DNA from: Firmicutes bacterium UBA3920
Lineage (GTDB): Bacteria; Bacillota; Clostridia; Caldicoprobacterales; Xylanivirgaceae
Reading direction: 5' to 3'
Length of the DNA stretch: 13,729 nucleotides
NCBI GenBank assembly: GCA_002386065.1
Contig: DGES01000120.1
Location: 49,617-63,345 of the forward strand
In this document: piece by piece, positions 7,673 to 13,729 of the stretch
Numbering within the stretch: position 1 is the stretch's first letter
Layout of the letters: every line of letters starts with the position of its first letter
Notes under the pieces: model-generated
Told to the model about the DNA's origin: nothing
The model's database searches: none
The model's input: only the letters and a program-made list of their open reading frames with translations
Position numbers and translations under genes: made by a program

Positions 7673-7712
7673 GGATAAAAAAACCCCTAGAATTCTAGGG
7701 GTTTTTTTATCC
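7673..7712 (-). terminator. 40-bp perfect palindrome, intrinsic terminator
   Basis: Bases 7673-7712 are perfectly self-complementary about the midpoint 7692/7693 (a GAATTC core). The arms contain TAG, then GGGG and seven T on one side and the matching seven A on the other. Transcribed on the minus strand it gives a GC-topped hairpin followed by seven U, 7 nt after the stop of the gene ending at 7720. Perfect symmetry makes it formally bidirectional, but no plus-strand gene reads into it. Confidence 0.88.
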
Positions 7713-7719
7713 GTATGCA

Positions 7720-8253
7720 TTATATCTTAATGCTTCTTGGATTGAACCGTTTAAATAATTCAAGCATTTTTTCACCGGGTTCAAATACTATCATAGATTT
7801 TATTCCATCGTTATCAAAAATCCCATAATATAATCCTTTTCCCTTATTCAAAAAAACATTATAGCGTTTTTCTATATCTTTGTTGTTTAACATGCGTTCA
7901 AATCCAGGATCTTCAATGGGCGCAACTATTTCAAAGTCTTTAACATCCATTGATAAAAGTCGTTTGCGTTTTGAATTATTTATAATTTTAGCTACATCAA
8001 AAATTCCATTTGTAAATGTATAATCATATTCTACACGCTGATTATTTCGTAATACATAGAAACCATAAGTTAAACCACCAAATATTGCAGTTAATACCAA
8101 ACTATATACAATATTTTGACCCGTCATAATTGTCATTAGAAAACTAGCTGCCATAATTGCGCATATTATCATAGCTAAAGAAGCCAATATATACACAAAT
8201 GTATTGAACCCTGTATTAACCTTTCGTATAGATTCTTCATGGAATTGATCCAT
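7720..8253 (-). CDS. Small two-helix membrane protein, probably DUF6106 family
   Basis: The 177-residue protein starts MDQFHEESIRKVNTGFN, then has two hydrophobic helices (about 17-42 and 47-67). The rest is a soluble, probably cytoplasmic domain of about 105 residues with alternating beta-type stretches (VEYDYTFTNGIFDVAKI, KRKRLLSMDVKDFEIV, GLYYGIFDND, SMIVFEPGEKML). The length, the MDQF start and the layout of a helical hairpin followed by a PH-like beta domain recall the DUF6106 proteins of Clostridia, whose function is unknown; I give this name from memory and only tentatively. The ATG is preceded by GAGGTGG at a normal distance. It is a single-gene unit with its own promoter and a strong terminator, divergent from the zinc-ribbon membrane protein gene. 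No catalytic motif is visible. Confidence 0.8.
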   Translation of the reverse strand: MDQFHEESIRKVNTGFNTFVYILASLAMIICAIMAASFLMTIMTGQNIVYSLVLTAIFGGLTYGFYVLRNNQRVEYDYTFTNGIFDVAKIINNSKRKRLLSMDVKDFEIVAPIEDPGFERMLNNKDIEKRYNVFLNKGKGLYYGIFDNDGIKSMIVFEPGEKMLELFKRFNPRSIKI

Positions 8254-8297
8254 CCTATTACCACCTCATTTTTTTGTTAAATATGCGACTTTCCTAT

Positions 8298-8326
8298 ATT
8301 GTAACATGATTTCGCTGTTTTTTAAA
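8298..8326 (-). promoter_or_regulatory. Candidate promoter of the two-helix membrane protein gene
   Basis: On the minus strand, TTTAAA (8321-8326) and TACAAT (8298-8303) are 17 bp apart, with TG one base upstream of the -10 (extended -10, TGTTACAAT). The -35 is weak. The predicted start lies about 35-40 nt before the ATG at 8253. Confidence 0.5.
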
Positions 8327-8355
8327 GCCCTGCGCACAATTTGAGCTTTCATACC

Positions 8356-8370
8356 CCTTAACAATTAAGG
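8356..8370. repeat. Short inverted repeat between divergent promoters
   Basis: CCTTAA-CAA-TTAAGG forms a 6-bp dyad located upstream of both candidate promoters of the divergent gene pair. It could be a regulator half-site pair or chance in AT-rich DNA. Confidence 0.3.
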
Positions 8371-8397
8371 CTGCATTTAAATTATCTGCTTTTTTAA

Positions 8398-8426
8398 TTG
8401 TCTTTCTAATGAGAATATATTATAAT
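8398..8426 (+). promoter_or_regulatory. Promoter of the zinc-ribbon membrane protein gene
   Basis: TTGTCT (8398-8403) and a perfect TATAAT (8421-8426) are separated by 17 bp. A strong ribosome binding site AAAGGAGG (8455-8462) follows, 8 nt before the ATG at 8471. Confidence 0.75.
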
Positions 8427-8470
8427 GCATAGGAAAGCAATGGAATGTTTTATGAAAGGAGGCATATTAT

Positions 8471-10087
8471 ATGAAATGTCCAATATGTGGTACTTACAAT
8501 AATAATTATCATACATATTGCTATAATTGTGGCACTAAATTAACAGATGAACAATCGACAAAGAAAGACGCATATTATGCCAATAATGAGGATAACAATG
8601 ATATGCATAATGATAATTCTGATGATCTAAATCTACTATTTAAATCTTTTAAGCAGATAACACCTGATGACAAAGTAAAAAAAGAAAATATTATAGATAC
8701 ACAAAATATAGACCATAAAAAAAATGACATTGATTCATTATATATTTCAAACGAACATATCTCCAATGACGAAGAGAAATCATTAGAGAACACCCCATCT
8801 CCTAAACGTAAAACTAAAAAAGCAAAAGAGACAGAAGATAAAGCTTTAAATCTTCTCATAAAGATATGTAGTACTATTATCGTAATATCTATATTGCTGT
8901 TTGTTGGACTTATATTCTATGATAAAGTCATAAAAGAACGACTGTCATCTACTTCAGAGAATACTTTAAATATTTCAGCTACTTATTCGGTAGTACAAGG
9001 TATGATAGATGACATACCCGTTCATAAAATAATAATTGAAAATAGCAATGGAGAACAAGTAAATATATTAAATAAAACCGTCCCAATAGTCGATGGAAGG
9101 GCAGAAATCATTATTGAAGATAAAGACCTCATGGAAATTGCTGAAGAAATGTCTTCAAATGGAGATATGAAAGTCACCCTTGATGTAACTTTAACTGCAA
9201 CAGATGCTAAAACTAAATTAGACAAGATAAGCTTCCGTTTAACTCCAAGAACCGCTCCCCTCACTATGATACATCCCAAAACTAAAGAATATATAACCAA
9301 AGAAGACAGTTTTACATTGCTCATGAAAGTTACTCCAGAATCTACAGTTTTGATAAATAACGATAATTTTAGTGATATGATAACTAAAGATGGCAAACTA
9401 GAGAAGACATTCTTATTATCAGAAGAACCAGAACAAAGCTTTGAAATTAAAGTCATAACCAAAGGGTTTCAAGACAATATCCATACAATAACAGTAAAGA
9501 AAGCAAATAAAGATGCATCGAATATACCTTTGACCCTTGATCAAAAACAGCCCATTATATCAAAAGATGAATGGGTAAAGTTGACAGGTAACACTATTCC
9601 AGGAGCAAAGCTTAGTTTAGATGTAGAACTCAAACAAGAACCTAGAATAGACGATGAAGGGAAATTTATAATATTTGCTAGAACCGCCAATATAGGTTAT
9701 ACACCATGTACTTTGACAGCTAGCCTAGATAACAAAGAAACTACTTCATTAGAAATTATCTTGGAGAGGGCTACTGATGAAGCAGAATATACAAGCAATG
9801 CATGGGAGTTTGTTTATGATGATATAACAAGAAATCAATCTCGTTATAATGGTACGATTTTTTTATTGACAGGTAAAGTAATTGATATATTGTCAATTGA
9901 TGGAAAATACGCCTTCACAGTAGATATTTCCACTGATGATTCCATTGAACAACTTGTATACGTAGAATACTGGGGAAATCTAAAAATAGAAGAAGGCCAA
10001 AGATTAAAGATATTTGGAAATCGATGGGGCAATGAAGGTGATATGCCTAAAATTCTAGCAAAATTCATATATAAAAGCCCGAGCTAA
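8471..10087 (+). CDS. Zinc-ribbon single-pass membrane protein with beta-rich ectodomain and OB-fold-like C-terminus
   Basis: No specific family is recognised for this 538-residue protein. It opens with a zinc ribbon (Cys3, Cys6, Cys17, Cys20: CPIC and CYNC). An acidic, Asn/Asp-rich low-complexity linker follows (about 25-110), then a basic patch PKRKTKKAKE (111-120) and one transmembrane helix (about 125-150). The basic patch before the helix places the ribbon in the cytoplasm and residues 151-538 outside. The outer part looks like serial beta modules: about 165-260; then 262-345 and 352-433, which resemble bacterial Ig-like folds (the second has LTGNTIPGAKLSL). The C-terminal domain, about 445-535, begins DDITRNQSRYNGTIFLLTGKV, a pattern typical of OB-fold tRNA_anti-like domains. 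It is a single-gene unit with its own promoter, and its stop codon lies in the terminator loop. A role in linking a cytoplasmic signal to the envelope is speculation. Confidence 0.85.
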   Translation: MKCPICGTYNNNYHTYCYNCGTKLTDEQSTKKDAYYANNEDNNDMHNDNSDDLNLLFKSFKQITPDDKVKKENIIDTQNIDHKKNDIDSLYISNEHISNDEEKSLENTPSPKRKTKKAKETEDKALNLLIKICSTIIVISILLFVGLIFYDKVIKERLSSTSENTLNISATYSVVQGMIDDIPVHKIIIENSNGEQVNILNKTVPIVDGRAEIIIEDKDLMEIAEEMSSNGDMKVTLDVTLTATDAKTKLDKISFRLTPRTAPLTMIHPKTKEYITKEDSFTLLMKVTPESTVLINNDNFSDMITKDGKLEKTFLLSEEPEQSFEIKVITKGFQDNIHTITVKKANKDASNIPLTLDQKQPIISKDEWVKLTGNTIPGAKLSLDVELKQEPRIDDEGKFIIFARTANIGYTPCTLTASLDNKETTSLEIILERATDEAEYTSNAWEFVYDDITRNQSRYNGTIFLLTGKVIDILSIDGKYAFTVDISTDDSIEQLVYVEYWGNLKIEEGQRLKIFGNRWGNEGDMPKILAKFIYKSPS

Positions 10088-10099
10088 GCTCGAGCTTTT
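10073..10099. terminator. Bidirectional terminator between convergent genes
   Basis: AAAAGCCCGAGC and GCTCGAGCTTTT form a 12-bp stem around a 3-nt loop, TAA, which is the stop codon of the plus-strand gene (10085-10087). The single imperfect pair is C/A on the plus strand but a G-U wobble on the minus strand. Both exits are T-rich, so it can end both the zinc-ribbon protein transcript and the convergent htrA transcript, whose stop is at 10102. Confidence 0.82.
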
Positions 10100-10101
10100 A
10101 T

Positions 10102-11298
10102 TTAATCTTGCATCTGTTCCAATTTGATGGGAATTGTAAGTTCTTCACCATCTCTCCATATTTTTATTTTTACAACATCTCCTACTTTATGCTCTTTAAT
10201 TATTTCAGAAAGTTCATCAAATGTCTTTACTTCTTTTCCATCTAATCCTATTATAACATCCCCAGGAATTATTCCTGCTTTGTGTGCAGGTCCATTGGGC
10301 ATCACTCTAACTACTCCTATACCTTGAGGATAACCAAGTTCTTTAGCATATTCCTCCGTTATCTCCCTACCTAGTATTCCAATACCAGGTCTCTCTACCA
10401 TACCCTTTTCTATAAGTTCAGCAGCTGTTTTGGCAAAATCATTAGAAGGAATCGCAAAACCTAATCCTTCAGCCCCGGTATAGGTAGTATTTATCTTTAG
10501 AGTATTCATACCAATTACCTCTCCATTTGCGTTAACAAGAGCTCCTCCACTATTACCTGGACTTATAGCTGCATCCGTCTGCAAAAGTTTCATAGTACGA
10601 CCATCATCTAAAGTCAATGATCTGTCTACAGCACTTATAATACCTGCCGTCACAGTCCCTGCTAATTGATGCCCTAGGGGATTACCTATTGCAACAACCA
10701 GCTCACCTTGTTTAACACTATCTGAATCTCCTAAAATTGCTACAGGTAAATCATCTGGGGGATCTATTTTTAAGACGGCAACTTCACTTCGCTTATCACC
10801 ACCAACTAATTCCGCTTCGATTGTATCACCGTCTGGAAGTATTGCATATAACTCTTTTGCCCCTTCAATTACATGGTAATTTGTTACAATATATCCATCT
10901 TCACTAATTATGATACCAGAGCCATACGCTTCTTGCTCCTCTACACGCTCCTCAAAAAAGAAATCCCGCACTACAATTTCACTCCTGCTAGTGATACCTA
11001 CTACTGTCGGTCCCACTTTCTCGGCTATCTCTACCACAGGATTGTCTGAAGATATATATATATCTCCTTTTGCTCCAATTTGGGGAGTCTCTTTATTTTC
11101 TGTGACCTCATCCCCTTTTTGTTCTTCAGACTCTAATATTTTTTCATTTTCTTTGATCTTTGCATTTTCCCCATCAACTACTAATGTATAATAAGTAACC
11201 ATTGCACCAATAAGTGCAAATATAATAGCGATAGCTATATACTTCCATATATTATTTCGTTTTTTATATTGCTTTTCATCAAATTCATAATAGTTCAT
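10102..11298 (-). CDS. htrA: Membrane-anchored HtrA/DegP-type serine protease with one PDZ domain
   Basis: HtrA proteases degrade misfolded proteins at the outer face of the membrane. In 398 residues there is a short cytoplasmic N-terminus, one transmembrane anchor (about 19-41), a charged spacer (42-75), a trypsin-like domain (about 85-290) and one PDZ domain (about 295-393). Catalytic His142 lies in IVTNYHVIEGA and Ser240 in SPGNSGGALVN, both canonical. The position of the catalytic Asp, normally S-D-(I/L)-A-(V/L)-L, reads SEVAVLKI, so Glu172 (codon GAA) replaces Asp. The fold is otherwise intact and the gene is not degraded, so activity may be altered rather than lost. It lies 91 bp downstream of the histidine kinase gene, and a CssRS-like two-component system upstream suggests stress-responsive expression. 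The ribosome binding site AGGAGG (11311-11316) is about 12 nt from the ATG, longer than usual. Confidence 0.93.
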   Translation of the reverse strand: MNYYEFDEKQYKKRNNIWKYIAIAIIFALIGAMVTYYTLVVDGENAKIKENEKILESEEQKGDEVTENKETPQIGAKGDIYISSDNPVVEIAEKVGPTVVGITSRSEIVVRDFFFEERVEEQEAYGSGIIISEDGYIVTNYHVIEGAKELYAILPDGDTIEAELVGGDKRSEVAVLKIDPPDDLPVAILGDSDSVKQGELVVAIGNPLGHQLAGTVTAGIISAVDRSLTLDDGRTMKLLQTDAAISPGNSGGALVNANGEVIGMNTLKINTTYTGAEGLGFAIPSNDFAKTAAELIEKGMVERPGIGILGREITEEYAKELGYPQGIGVVRVMPNGPAHKAGIIPGDVIIGLDGKEVKTFDELSEIIKEHKVGDVVKIKIWRDGEELTIPIKLEQMQD

Positions 11299-11338
11299 AA
11301 TTTAATCATCCCTCCTATCATTTAATTCCTCTATTAAT

Positions 11339-11344
11339 ATTATA
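11339..11344 (-). promoter_or_regulatory. Possible -10 box before htrA
   Basis: A perfect TATAAT lies about 40 nt upstream of the htrA ATG, but the region 16-18 bp further up is only AT-rich (ATATAT type) with no recognisable -35. It could be an activator-dependent promoter, for instance for the adjacent response regulator, or htrA may be read through from the kinase gene, which has no clear terminator. Confidence 0.35.
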
Positions 11345-11389
11345 AACTCTTTTTTTGAATAATATATGAATATTGTGTAAACATTTAAA

Positions 11390-12817
11390 CTAACCTTCAG
11401 CTACTGCTGAAAGAGAAAATATGAATGCAGTCCCCTCACCAATTTCACTATTTACCCATATTTCTTGGCCATGCTCCTCTATTATCTTCTTTACTATAGA
11501 TAAGCCAAGTCCTGTTCCACCAGTTTTTGGTGAACGGGATTTATCTACTTGATAAAATCTCTCCCATATACGAACTATCTCCTCCTTTGATATACCTGGT
11601 CCCCTATCTTCTGTTTTTATAAATATTCTATCATCATGCCTCCACGTTTCAATTATTAATTTTCCCCCTTTAGGATTAAACTTAATAGCATTATCTATAA
11701 GATTATATAATACTTGTTGAATCCTATCCCTATCACCTTGCACATAACAAGATAGACTTTGAAAAGTTATTATTACATCAATATCTTTATCCGTTATTCG
11801 CTCTTCTTGGGATATAAGTACTCGTCTTATGAGTTCATTTATATCAAATTTTGTAATATTTAATGGAAACTGACCTGATTCTATCTGGGAAAGATCTAGT
11901 AATTCATTTATAAGTTTATTTAATCGCTGTGTCTCATCTAATGCAATGGATAGATATTTATTTGATTGCGCCGGCGGAATTGTGCCATCAAGTACTCCCT
12001 GTATGTAACCTCTTATAGATGTTAGAGGTGAACGGAGCTCATGGGATACATTAGCTACAAAACTTCGCCGCATATTCTCTAGGTTCTCAAGTGAATCTGC
12101 CATTGCATTAAAATTTACTGCAAGCTGACCTATCTCGTCTTTAGTATGTATATCTACTCTCCTTTTAAAATTACCCTTTGCAAATTCCCTTGAAATTTGA
12201 TTCATCTCTATGAGGGGCTTAGATATATGTTTTGATGTAAAAAACAATAGTATGATAGATAAAATACCCGAAATTAAAGATGCCAACCATATATTTTTAT
12301 AAGTCTCCCGTATTGTACCCTTTATCTCCTGTACCGGAGAATGGAGAAATATGGCCCCTCTTATCTTATCATTTACTTTAAAAGGCGTCCCAACTGTGAG
12401 AACTGGTACAGGAAATCTCTCACCAAATTTTCCTTCCTTCACTATTGTATGCCCCTTGATCACTTGCATAAATTCCTCAGCAGTTAACTTCTGTTCCTTC
12501 CATTTATCCATCTCCTCATCAGAAGACGAATAAGATATCCAAATATATCCCATCTCATCTACTATCCAAATAGTAGTATTTTTATATCTATCGGCGACTT
12601 TAAAATAATTATATAAATTCCACTCATCTAAAAGCCCCATTGCATACATCTCTATATATGGATTTAAGTCTATTGCTTCACGTTTTAATTCTTCTGCCCT
12701 TCTAGTAAATATAAAATCTTCAAAGAATGTAGATAATAAAACACTCAACACTATTATAGTAATCAATATAATTATAAAATATGTCCCTACTAAACGGGAG
12801 AATAGAGATTTAAACAT
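11390..12817 (-). CDS. Sensor histidine kinase, two membrane helices, HAMP-HisKA-HATPase
   Basis: This 475-residue membrane kinase senses an external or envelope signal and phosphorylates the adjacent response regulator. Helix 1 spans about 10-31 and helix 2 about 176-194, enclosing an outer domain of about 145 residues. The stretch TTIWIVDEMGYIWISYSS (81-98) looks like the core strands of a PAS/Cache-type sensor. HAMP (about 194-246) is followed by HisKA with phosphoacceptor His259 in NVSHELRSPLTSI. The ATPase domain shows the N box (Asn372/Asn376 in NLIDNAIKF), G1 DRGPGI (404-409), the F box region and G2 GGTGLGLS (433-440). All catalytic elements are present. The ATG at 12817 abuts the regulator's stop (TAGATG). 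With htrA downstream the layout resembles CssS, but the sensed signal cannot be read from sequence. PhoR/WalK-type kinases have the same architecture. Confidence 0.94.
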   Translation of the reverse strand: MFKSLFSRLVGTYFIIILITIIVLSVLLSTFFEDFIFTRRAEELKREAIDLNPYIEMYAMGLLDEWNLYNYFKVADRYKNTTIWIVDEMGYIWISYSSSDEEMDKWKEQKLTAEEFMQVIKGHTIVKEGKFGERFPVPVLTVGTPFKVNDKIRGAIFLHSPVQEIKGTIRETYKNIWLASLISGILSIILLFFTSKHISKPLIEMNQISREFAKGNFKRRVDIHTKDEIGQLAVNFNAMADSLENLENMRRSFVANVSHELRSPLTSIRGYIQGVLDGTIPPAQSNKYLSIALDETQRLNKLINELLDLSQIESGQFPLNITKFDINELIRRVLISQEERITDKDIDVIITFQSLSCYVQGDRDRIQQVLYNLIDNAIKFNPKGGKLIIETWRHDDRIFIKTEDRGPGISKEEIVRIWERFYQVDKSRSPKTGGTGLGLSIVKKIIEEHGQEIWVNSEIGEGTAFIFSLSAVAEG

Positions 12818-13504
12818 CTATTTCACCTCAAATTTATACCCAACACCCCATACAGTTTTTATCTGCCAGGCTTCATTTGGATCTTGTAATTTTTCCCTCA
12901 ATCTCTTTATATGAACATCTACTGTCCTCGAATCACCATAATAATCAAAACCCCATACCTGTTCTAATAATTGTTCTCTAGTAAACACTTTATTAGGATG
13001 GGCAGCCAAGAAATATAAAAGCTCTAACTCCTTTGGTGGAAGTTCAAGGATCTCTCCCTTATATACGACATTATAATTTGAAAGATTCACAGACAAATTA
13101 GGATATTCTACCTTTTCATCAAGAGATTTTATAGGATTTGTACGTCTAAGTACTGCCTTTACCCGCGCTACTAACTCTTGTGGATCAAATGGCTTTACTA
13201 TGTAATCATCTGCGCCAAGTTCCAATCCAAGCACCTTGTCAAATGTCTCTCCTTTAGCAGTAAGCATTATTATGGGAACCTCACTAATCTTCCTCACTTC
13301 TTTACATACATCCCATCCATCCATTCCAGGAAGCATTATATCTAATATCATGAGATGAGGAGGATTATTTTTAAAGGCATTTAACGCATCCCATCCATTG
13401 AGATAACATTCTACATTATAGCCCTCTTTTTCTAAATAAAGTTTTACAAGCTCGTTTATATGTGGGTCATCATCCACAACCATTATTCTCTGAATTGATT
13501 CCAT
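12818..13504 (-). CDS. OmpR/PhoB-family DNA-binding response regulator
   Basis: This 228-residue cytoplasmic transcription factor is the partner of the adjacent kinase. The receiver domain (about 5-118) has the acidic pocket Asp11-13, phosphorylation site Asp55 in LMILDIMLPG, Thr82 in MLTAKG and Lys104 in IVKPFDP, all conserved. The winged-helix domain (about 132-226) has the recognition-helix region GDSRTVDVHIKRLREKL and the terminal wing VWGVGYKFEVK. The final codons Glu-Val form GAGGTG, the ribosome binding site of the kinase gene, so the two are translationally coupled. Its own ribosome binding site is a rather weak AAAGGG. It probably controls the htrA region and itself, by analogy with CssR; PhoP or WalR-like roles are not excluded. 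Confidence 0.95.
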   Translation of the reverse strand: MESIQRIMVVDDDPHINELVKLYLEKEGYNVECYLNGWDALNAFKNNPPHLMILDIMLPGMDGWDVCKEVRKISEVPIIMLTAKGETFDKVLGLELGADDYIVKPFDPQELVARVKAVLRRTNPIKSLDEKVEYPNLSVNLSNYNVVYKGEILELPPKELELLYFLAAHPNKVFTREQLLEQVWGFDYYGDSRTVDVHIKRLREKLQDPNEAWQIKTVWGVGYKFEVK

Positions 13505-13540
13505 AATGTCTTCGCCCTTTCAATCATACTAATTATCTAC

Positions 13541-13568
13541 ATTATACTAGTATTTATACAATTTTAAA
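13541..13568 (-). promoter_or_regulatory. Candidate promoter of the two-component operon
   Basis: TATAAT at 13541-13546 (minus strand) lies about 37 nt before the ATG at 13504. TTTAAA at 13563-13568, 16 bp away, or TTTTAA at 17 bp, is a poor -35. Such a weak -35 would fit positive autoregulation, but no clear direct repeats for an OmpR-type regulator are identifiable in this AT-rich stretch. Confidence 0.45.
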
Positions 13569-13663
13569 AGTTTTTCAAAACTAAATATAAGATTTAATTT
13601 AAACTTTAATATTATAAAATGATAGAAAAGTACCATAAAAATAATTATAGATAAGGAGGACTT

Positions 13664-13729
13664 TTGTCTATTGATGTAGAATATCTTGTACTGTTGGATA
13701 ATATATCCGTTACATGTACATGTTATTTA
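13664..13729 (+). CDS. Possible 5' end of an unknown plus-strand gene (runs off the window)
   Basis: A strong ribosome binding site AGGAGG (13654-13659) is followed after 4 nt by a TTG codon and 22 open codons to the end of the window (starting SIDVEYLVLLDN after the initiator). The ATG at 13674 is followed at once by TAG, so it is not a start. The frame is closed just upstream by TAA at 13652, so TTG is the only start available. The gene would be divergent from the response regulator. Too little is present to name a family, and no clear promoter is seen, only AT-rich boxes around 13610-13620. Confidence 0.4.
   Translation, partial: MSIDVEYLVLLDNISVTCTCYL

Noticed and set aside
9022..9462. 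146-codon minus-strand open frame inside the zinc-ribbon protein gene
   Set aside because: It is a shadow of a plus-strand gene that has its own promoter, strong ribosome binding site and terminator; the translation is low-complexity Ser/Val/Leu. The frames at 8575-8859 and 9844-10068 are likewise shadows.
11296..11309. Four-codon mini-ORF (ATG at 11309 to TGA) overlapping the htrA start
   Set aside because: Its ATG follows the AGGAGGG directly with no spacer, so ribosomes could hardly initiate there; the overlap is probably coincidence.
11396..11411. TTCAGC-TACT-GCTGAA hairpin at the end of the kinase gene as a terminator
   Set aside because: The stem is only 6 bp, lies within coding sequence, and is followed by no U-tract on the minus strand, so it is unlikely to stop transcription before htrA.

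Overview
The window is AT-rich chromosomal DNA from a Gram-positive, low-GC Clostridia-type bacterium (Bacillota). The evidence is the strong purine-rich ribosome binding sites, TATAAT-type promoters, AGA/AGG and ATA codon preference, a perfect CtsR heat-shock operator, and gene families typical of that group. All but two of the genes lie on the minus strand. I see no tRNA, rRNA, CRISPR array, insertion sequence or phage gene, and no gene-free stretch longer than 300 bases. I did not find an undescribed multi-gene system. The window is mostly core stress-response and envelope housekeeping, plus two poorly characterised membrane proteins.

Right to left along the minus strand: an OmpR-family response regulator and its membrane histidine kinase (12818-13504 and 11390-12817, directly abutting) are followed by a membrane-anchored HtrA-type serine protease (10102-11298). 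This order resembles the CssRS-HtrA secretion-stress module of Bacillus. The protease has Glu where the catalytic Asp is expected. A plus-strand gene (8471-10087) converges on htrA and shares a hairpin terminator with it. It encodes a zinc-ribbon, single-pass membrane protein with a large beta-rich outer region ending in a probable OB-fold. A divergent minus-strand gene (7720-8253) encodes a small two-helix membrane protein and ends in a 40-bp perfect palindrome acting as terminator.

Next come a cysteine desulfurase (6342-7502) and ThiI (5170-6336), a sulfur donor/acceptor pair for 4-thiouridine in tRNA. The desulfurase gene's last codons form the thiI ribosome binding site. A hairpin ends this unit.

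The heat-shock unit follows: a sigma-A type promoter (TTGAAA-17-TATAAT) with a CtsR operator laid over its start site drives a zinc-finger-less J-protein (CbpA-like, 4077-5039) translationally coupled to the disaggregase ClpB (1474-4080). J-protein and ClpB (with DnaK, not seen here) would recover aggregated proteins after heat stress. A TTG-started L,D-transpeptidase with a peptidoglycan-binding domain (671-1408) and a truncated TIM-barrel sugar isomerase/epimerase-like gene (1-587) complete the left side. At the far right a possible plus-strand gene starts at a TTG (13664) and runs out of the window.
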